64,000 nucleotides of DNA from the NCBI RefSeq assembly GCF_018130145.1, contig NZ_JAFCMB010000019.1:1-64000 (forward strand). Direction: 5' to 3'. Made by a program: the position numbers and the translations under genes. Below the pieces are notes generated by a model that was given only the letters and a program-made list of their open reading frames with translations, was not told where the DNA came from and did not search any database. The stretch comes from Bradyrhizobium sp. AUGA SZCCT0176 (lineage in GTDB: Bacteria; Pseudomonadota; Alphaproteobacteria; Rhizobiales; Xanthobacteraceae). This document shows, in pieces, positions 60,716 to 64,000 of the stretch. Every line of letters begins with the position of its first letter. The first letter of the stretch is position 1.

Positions 60716-61450
60716 ATGCAACTGCAATTTATCGGCTGCGGCGACGCACTGGGCTCCGGCGGACGCGCCAACACCTGCTTCCATGTCACCGGCGCCAGCG
60801 TCAATTTCCTGATCGATTGCGGCGCCTCGTCCCTGCCGGCGTTGAAGCGGCTCGGTGTCATCAGCGACGGCATCGACCTGATCCTGATCACGCATTTCCA
60901 CGCCGACCATTTTGGCGGATTGCCGTTCTTCCTGCTCGATACGCAGTTCACCCGCCGCACCCGTCCGCTCGTCATCGCCGGTCCGCAGGGAATCGAGACC
61001 CGGTTGACGCAATTGATGGAGGCGATGTTCGAGCATTCCTCAAAAACGAAGCAGCGCTTCGAACTCTCCGTCGTCGCGCTCGATCCCGAAGAAAGCCGCA
61101 GCTTCGGCGCGGTCAAGGTGACGCCCTATCCTGTCGTGCACGGCGAATCCGGTGGACCATTCCTGGCCTACCGCATCGAGGCCGAGGGCCGTGTCATCGC
61201 CTATAGCGCTGACACCGAGTGGACGGAGACGCTGATCCCGGCCGCGCGCGATTCCGACCTGTTCGTTGCCGAGGCGTACTATTACGACAGGGTTGTCAAA
61301 AACCACCTCAGCCTGAAAACGCTGGAAGCCCATCTGCCCGAGATCAACGCCAGGCGGCTGATCCTGACGCATATGAGCGACGACATGCTGGGACGGCTGG
61401 GTTCGCTTTCCTACTCCACCGCAAGCGACGGTCTGGTGGTCGAGCTGTAA
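60716..61450 (+). CDS. MBL-fold metallo-hydrolase (RNase Z-like)
   Basis: A 244-residue hydrolase. N-terminal MQLQFIGCGDALGSGGRANT, then the metal motif H60-F-H62-A-D64-H65 in ITHFHADHFGGLPF, further histidine ligand VVHGES and YSADTEW, and the closing LILTHMSDDML. This resembles the ElaC/RNase Z branch, but members act on diverse phosphodiesters and cyclic nucleotides, so the substrate is unclear. ATG 60716 has AAGGGA upstream. Confidence 0.88.
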   Translation: MQLQFIGCGDALGSGGRANTCFHVTGASVNFLIDCGASSLPALKRLGVISDGIDLILITHFHADHFGGLPFFLLDTQFTRRTRPLVIAGPQGIETRLTQLMEAMFEHSSKTKQRFELSVVALDPEESRSFGAVKVTPYPVVHGESGGPFLAYRIEAEGRVIAYSADTEWTETLIPAARDSDLFVAEAYYYDRVVKNHLSLKTLEAHLPEINARRLILTHMSDDMLGRLGSLSYSTASDGLVVEL

Positions 61451-61452
61451 GC

Positions 61453-62778
61453 ATGCATTCGCCGGCCGCTCCCTCGAAAGTCACGACGGCACAAATGTTT
61501 GCCATCGCGGGTCCCGCGATGATCGCGAACCTGACGACGCCGCTGATCGGCATCGTCTCGACCACGGCGATCGGGCGGCTCGGCGATGCCACGCTGCTCG
61601 GCGGCGTGGCGGTCGCCTCCGTGCTGTTCGACTGCCTGTTCTGGCTGTTCGGATTTCTGCGCATGAGCACGGTCGCGTTTACAGCGCAGTCGCTCGGCGC
61701 CGGCGACACCCAGGAATTACGCGCCATCCTGCTGCGCGGCTTCATCGCTGCAGGGCTGGTCGGCGCCGCGCTCATCCTGCTGCAGATCCCGCTCGCCAGC
61801 CTCCTGCTGGAGGCGATGGGCGGCAGCGAAGGCGTCACGCGCGCGGCGAAAACCTATTTCACGATCCGGATCTGGTCGGCGCCGCTGGCGCTCGGCAATT
61901 ATGTCATGCTGGGCTGGCTGATCGGACAGGCCCGCGCCAAACTGGCGCTCGGCACGCAGATCACCATCAACCTGATCAACGCGGCAGCGACCGCGCTCCT
62001 GGTGCTGGTGCTCGACCTCGGCATTGCCGGCGCGGCGATCGCGGCCGTGATCGCGGAAGCGGCCGGGCTCCTGCTCGGCATTATGATCGCGCGGCGTCTT
62101 TCCCATGGGCAACCGGCCATCTCGCGCGCGACGCTGCTTGACCGCACCAAACTGATGCGGTTGCTGGCGGTCAACCGTGACATCCTGATTCGCACCGCGG
62201 CGTTGATCGCGGCCTTCCTGTTCTTCACCGCGCAGGGAGCCCGCGCCGGCGACCTGACGCTCGCGGCCAATGCGGTGTTGAACAATTTCCTGATGATCAG
62301 CGCCTTCTTCCTCGACGGCCTTGCCAACGCCGCCGAACAGCTCTGCGGCCGCGCCTATGGCGCCCGCGACCGAAGCGGATTTGCCGGCGCGGTCAAACTG
62401 GTCGTGGTCTGGGGCTTTGGCTTTGCGCTCGCCGTCGCCGCCGTCTTCGCTCTGTTCGGCCCCTCCCTGATCGACATCATGACGGCGAGCGTCGACGTGC
62501 GGCGCATCGCGCGCGATTATCTGCCGTTCGTGATCTTCGCGCCGCTGCTCGGCGTGTTCGCCTTTGCCTTTGACGGGGTCTATATCGGCGCGACCTGGGC
62601 GCGCGACATGCGCAACCTGATGCTGCTGTCGCTCCTGATCTTCCTTGGCGCGTGGCTGGCGCTGCGTTCGTTCGGCAATGCCGGGCTGTGGGGCGCGCTA
62701 CTGGTGCATTACGCCGCCCGCGGCGGCCTGGAAGCGCTGCGTTATCCGGCGCTGTTGAAGAGGTCGTTCGAGGAGTGA
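61453..62778 (+). CDS. MATE-family efflux transporter (DinF-like)
   Basis: A 441-residue membrane protein with twelve predicted helices. Family features: IAGPAMIANLTTPLIGIVSTTAIGRLGD near the N-terminus and a second, related half beginning ILIRTAALIAAFLFFTAQGARAGD. DinF-type MATE pumps export drugs or metabolites by Na+ or H+ antiport. ATG 61453 follows the preceding stop by 2 bases, so it is likely translated with the MBL gene. Confidence 0.88.
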   Translation: MHSPAAPSKVTTAQMFAIAGPAMIANLTTPLIGIVSTTAIGRLGDATLLGGVAVASVLFDCLFWLFGFLRMSTVAFTAQSLGAGDTQELRAILLRGFIAAGLVGAALILLQIPLASLLLEAMGGSEGVTRAAKTYFTIRIWSAPLALGNYVMLGWLIGQARAKLALGTQITINLINAAATALLVLVLDLGIAGAAIAAVIAEAAGLLLGIMIARRLSHGQPAISRATLLDRTKLMRLLAVNRDILIRTAALIAAFLFFTAQGARAGDLTLAANAVLNNFLMISAFFLDGLANAAEQLCGRAYGARDRSGFAGAVKLVVVWGFGFALAVAAVFALFGPSLIDIMTASVDVRRIARDYLPFVIFAPLLGVFAFAFDGVYIGATWARDMRNLMLLSLLIFLGAWLALRSFGNAGLWGALLVHYAARGGLEALRYPALLKRSFEE

Positions 62779-62789
62779 GGTCTTTCTTC

Positions 62790-62922
62790 CCCCTCGCCCC
62801 GCTCTTGCGGGGAGAGGGTTGGGGTGAGGGGCTCTATCCACGAGTGAGGCCGACGATGGTCCGGTACCCCCTCACCCGGATCGCAAGTGCGATCCGACCT
62901 CTCCCCGCAAGCGGGGAGAGGT
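62790..62922. repeat. Intergenic repeat (CCTCGCCCCGC...GCGGGGAGAGG type)
   Basis: Same composite as 54199-54330: two CTCTCCCCGC-type hairpins around GTGAGGGG and its complement CCCCTCACCC. It separates the convergent MATE and pyrD genes and could act as a shared terminator. Confidence 0.85.
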
Positions 62923-62936
62923 AAAGAGAACGCCCG

Positions 62937-64000
62937 CTACTGCACCGGCCATTCCTCGGCGGTGATCGTGGCGGCATCGGCGCCGACGATTTCCGCCAGC
63001 GAGTCGCGGCCGGTGCGCAGCAAGGTCGAGGACAGATCGCTCTTGATGTCCTCGACCAGCCCGAGGCCCTTGTAGATCAGCGACGAGTAGAGCTGGATCA
63101 GGCTGGCACCGGCGCGGATCTTGGTCAGCGCGGCACCTCCGCTATCGATGCCGCCGACCCCGATCAGCGGGAAGGCGCCTTCGGCACGCACATACGTTTC
63201 CGCCACCATCCGCGTCGACAGCCGGAACAGCGGCCGCCCCGACAGACCGCCCTGCTCCTTGGCGCGGCCCGTTTCGCGTAAGCTCGAGGGCCGCGCCAGC
63301 GTGGTGTTGGCCACAACCATGCCGTCGACCCGGCGCGAGCGCGCGATGTGCACGACGTCGTCGAGTTCAGCCAGACTCAAATCCGGCGCGATCTTGAGCA
63401 GCACCGGGGAATCGCCGGCATTCTTGCGCACCCGCTCGCGCGCATCGATCACCCGGGCGAGGAGATCGTCGAGCGCGGCCGATTGCTGCAGATTGCGCAG
63501 ACCCGGCGTGTTCGGCGAGGAGACGTTTACGGTGAAATAGCTCGCGACCGGCGCAAAGGTCTCGATCAGCTTGACGTAATCGGCGGTACGGTCGGCCGAA
63601 TCCTTGTTGGCTCCGACATTGACGCCGACGATGCCGGCAAGATGCGCGCGCGAGGCGAGCCGCCGCAGCACAACTTCCGCCCCGTCATTGTTGAAGCCCA
63701 TCCGGTTGATCACAGCCTCGTCGCGCTCCATCCGGAACAGCCGCGGCCGCGGATTGCCGACTTGCGGTTTCGGCGTCACCGAGCCGATCTCGACGAATCC
63801 AAATCCCAGCCGCAGCAGCGCGTCGGGCGCCTCCGCGCTCTTGTCGAAGCCCGCGGCCATCCCGATCGGATTGGGAAAATTGAGGCCGAAGGCGCGCACC
63901 GCCAGCTTCGAATCGTCCGGCTTCGAACGGATCGGCGGCAGCAGCCGCAGGCCCTGGATGGCCATGCGATGCGCATCCTCCGGGTCGAACCAGCGCAGCA
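62937..64000 (-). CDS. pyrD: Dihydroorotate dehydrogenase (quinone), 5' end beyond window
   Basis: Class 2, membrane-associated DHODH of pyrimidine synthesis, oxidising dihydroorotate with quinone. The visible C-terminal ~354 residues include FPNPIGMAAGFDKSAEAPDAL, EIGSVTPKPQVGNPRPRLFR, NRMGFNNDG, FTVNVSSPNTPGLRNLQ (serine base typical of class 2) and VGGIDSGGAAL. At the right edge the frame still reads LLRWFDPEDAHRMAIQG, the usual class 2 N-terminal helix, so the gene continues past 64000; the methionine at 63965 is internal. Confidence 0.95.
   Translation of the reverse strand, partial: LRWFDPEDAHRMAIQGLRLLPPIRSKPDDSKLAVRAFGLNFPNPIGMAAGFDKSAEAPDALLRLGFGFVEIGSVTPKPQVGNPRPRLFRMERDEAVINRMGFNNDGAEVVLRRLASRAHLAGIVGVNVGANKDSADRTADYVKLIETFAPVASYFTVNVSSPNTPGLRNLQQSAALDDLLARVIDARERVRKNAGDSPVLLKIAPDLSLAELDDVVHIARSRRVDGMVVANTTLARPSSLRETGRAKEQGGLSGRPLFRLSTRMVAETYVRAEGAFPLIGVGGIDSGGAALTKIRAGASLIQLYSSLIYKGLGLVEDIKSDLSSTLLRTGRDSLAEIVGADAATITAEEWPVQ

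Overview
This is a GC-rich chromosomal window from an alphaproteobacterium of the Rhizobiales, most likely Bradyrhizobium or a close relative. The pointers are the gene set (aa3 oxidase order ctaC-ctaD-ctaB-coxF-ctaG-ctaE, PodJ-like polarity protein, Alph_Pro_TM protein next to TauE, IalB-like protein, two-domain PAN protein) and several families of palindromic intergenic repeats familiar from bradyrhizobial genomes. All assignments come from reading translations; no database search was run.

Layout. 1-2260: three small secreted proteins and a NarL-type response regulator. 2341-4192: the divergent histidine kinase and an NTF2-like protein. 4593-8909: a four-gene family-1 ABC importer (two permeases, binding protein, ATPase), with a hairpin terminator between binding protein and ATPase. 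9027-11556: Old Yellow Enzyme-like oxidoreductase and biosynthetic/catabolic threonine deaminase. 11762-21670: the aa3 cytochrome c oxidase and its assembly genes on the minus strand, interrupted between ctaE and DUF983-SURF1 by about 3.3 kb of foreign-looking DNA. That insert carries a broken thermonuclease, a beta-barrel porin-like protein, a serine recombinase scrap and an AT-rich FemAB/GNAT-like gene. 22154-25711: IalB-like protein, a thiol-redox set (TlpA-like, DsrE, DoxX, divergent HxlR regulator), a 58-residue peptide with a double-glycine leader-like motif, and a GNAT enzyme.

25801-34065: TldD, signal peptidase I, YjbR, nucleotidyltransferase-like, PAN-domain protein, glutamate-cysteine ligase, and a MarR/glutathione S-transferase divergent pair with a clear paired operator, then a D-amino-acid dehydrogenase. 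34540-41308: fatty acid beta-oxidation (fadB, fadA, acyl-CoA dehydrogenase), an NTF2-like protein, and a divergent PadR regulator with a perfect 16-bp palindrome upstream. 41510-50478: PodJ-like scaffold, anchored ClpP-fold protein, TauE exporter with its Alph_Pro_TM partner, EamA exporter with divergent LysR, and a small secreted protein.

50862-60236: the ligase-associated DNA repair set (PdeM nuclease, Lhr-type helicase, MBL exonuclease, ATP-dependent ligase), split into two blocks by a branched-chain-type binding protein, its GntR regulator with a perfect inverted-repeat operator, and a TPR-methyltransferase. 60387-64000: small membrane protein, MBL hydrolase, MATE exporter, and pyrD, which runs off the right edge.

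I did not find a CRISPR array, tRNA, rRNA, prophage or intact insertion sequence. The most unusual items are the insert that splits the cta locus, the double-glycine peptide, the split repair locus, and the three well-formed operators beside MarR, PadR and GntR genes.
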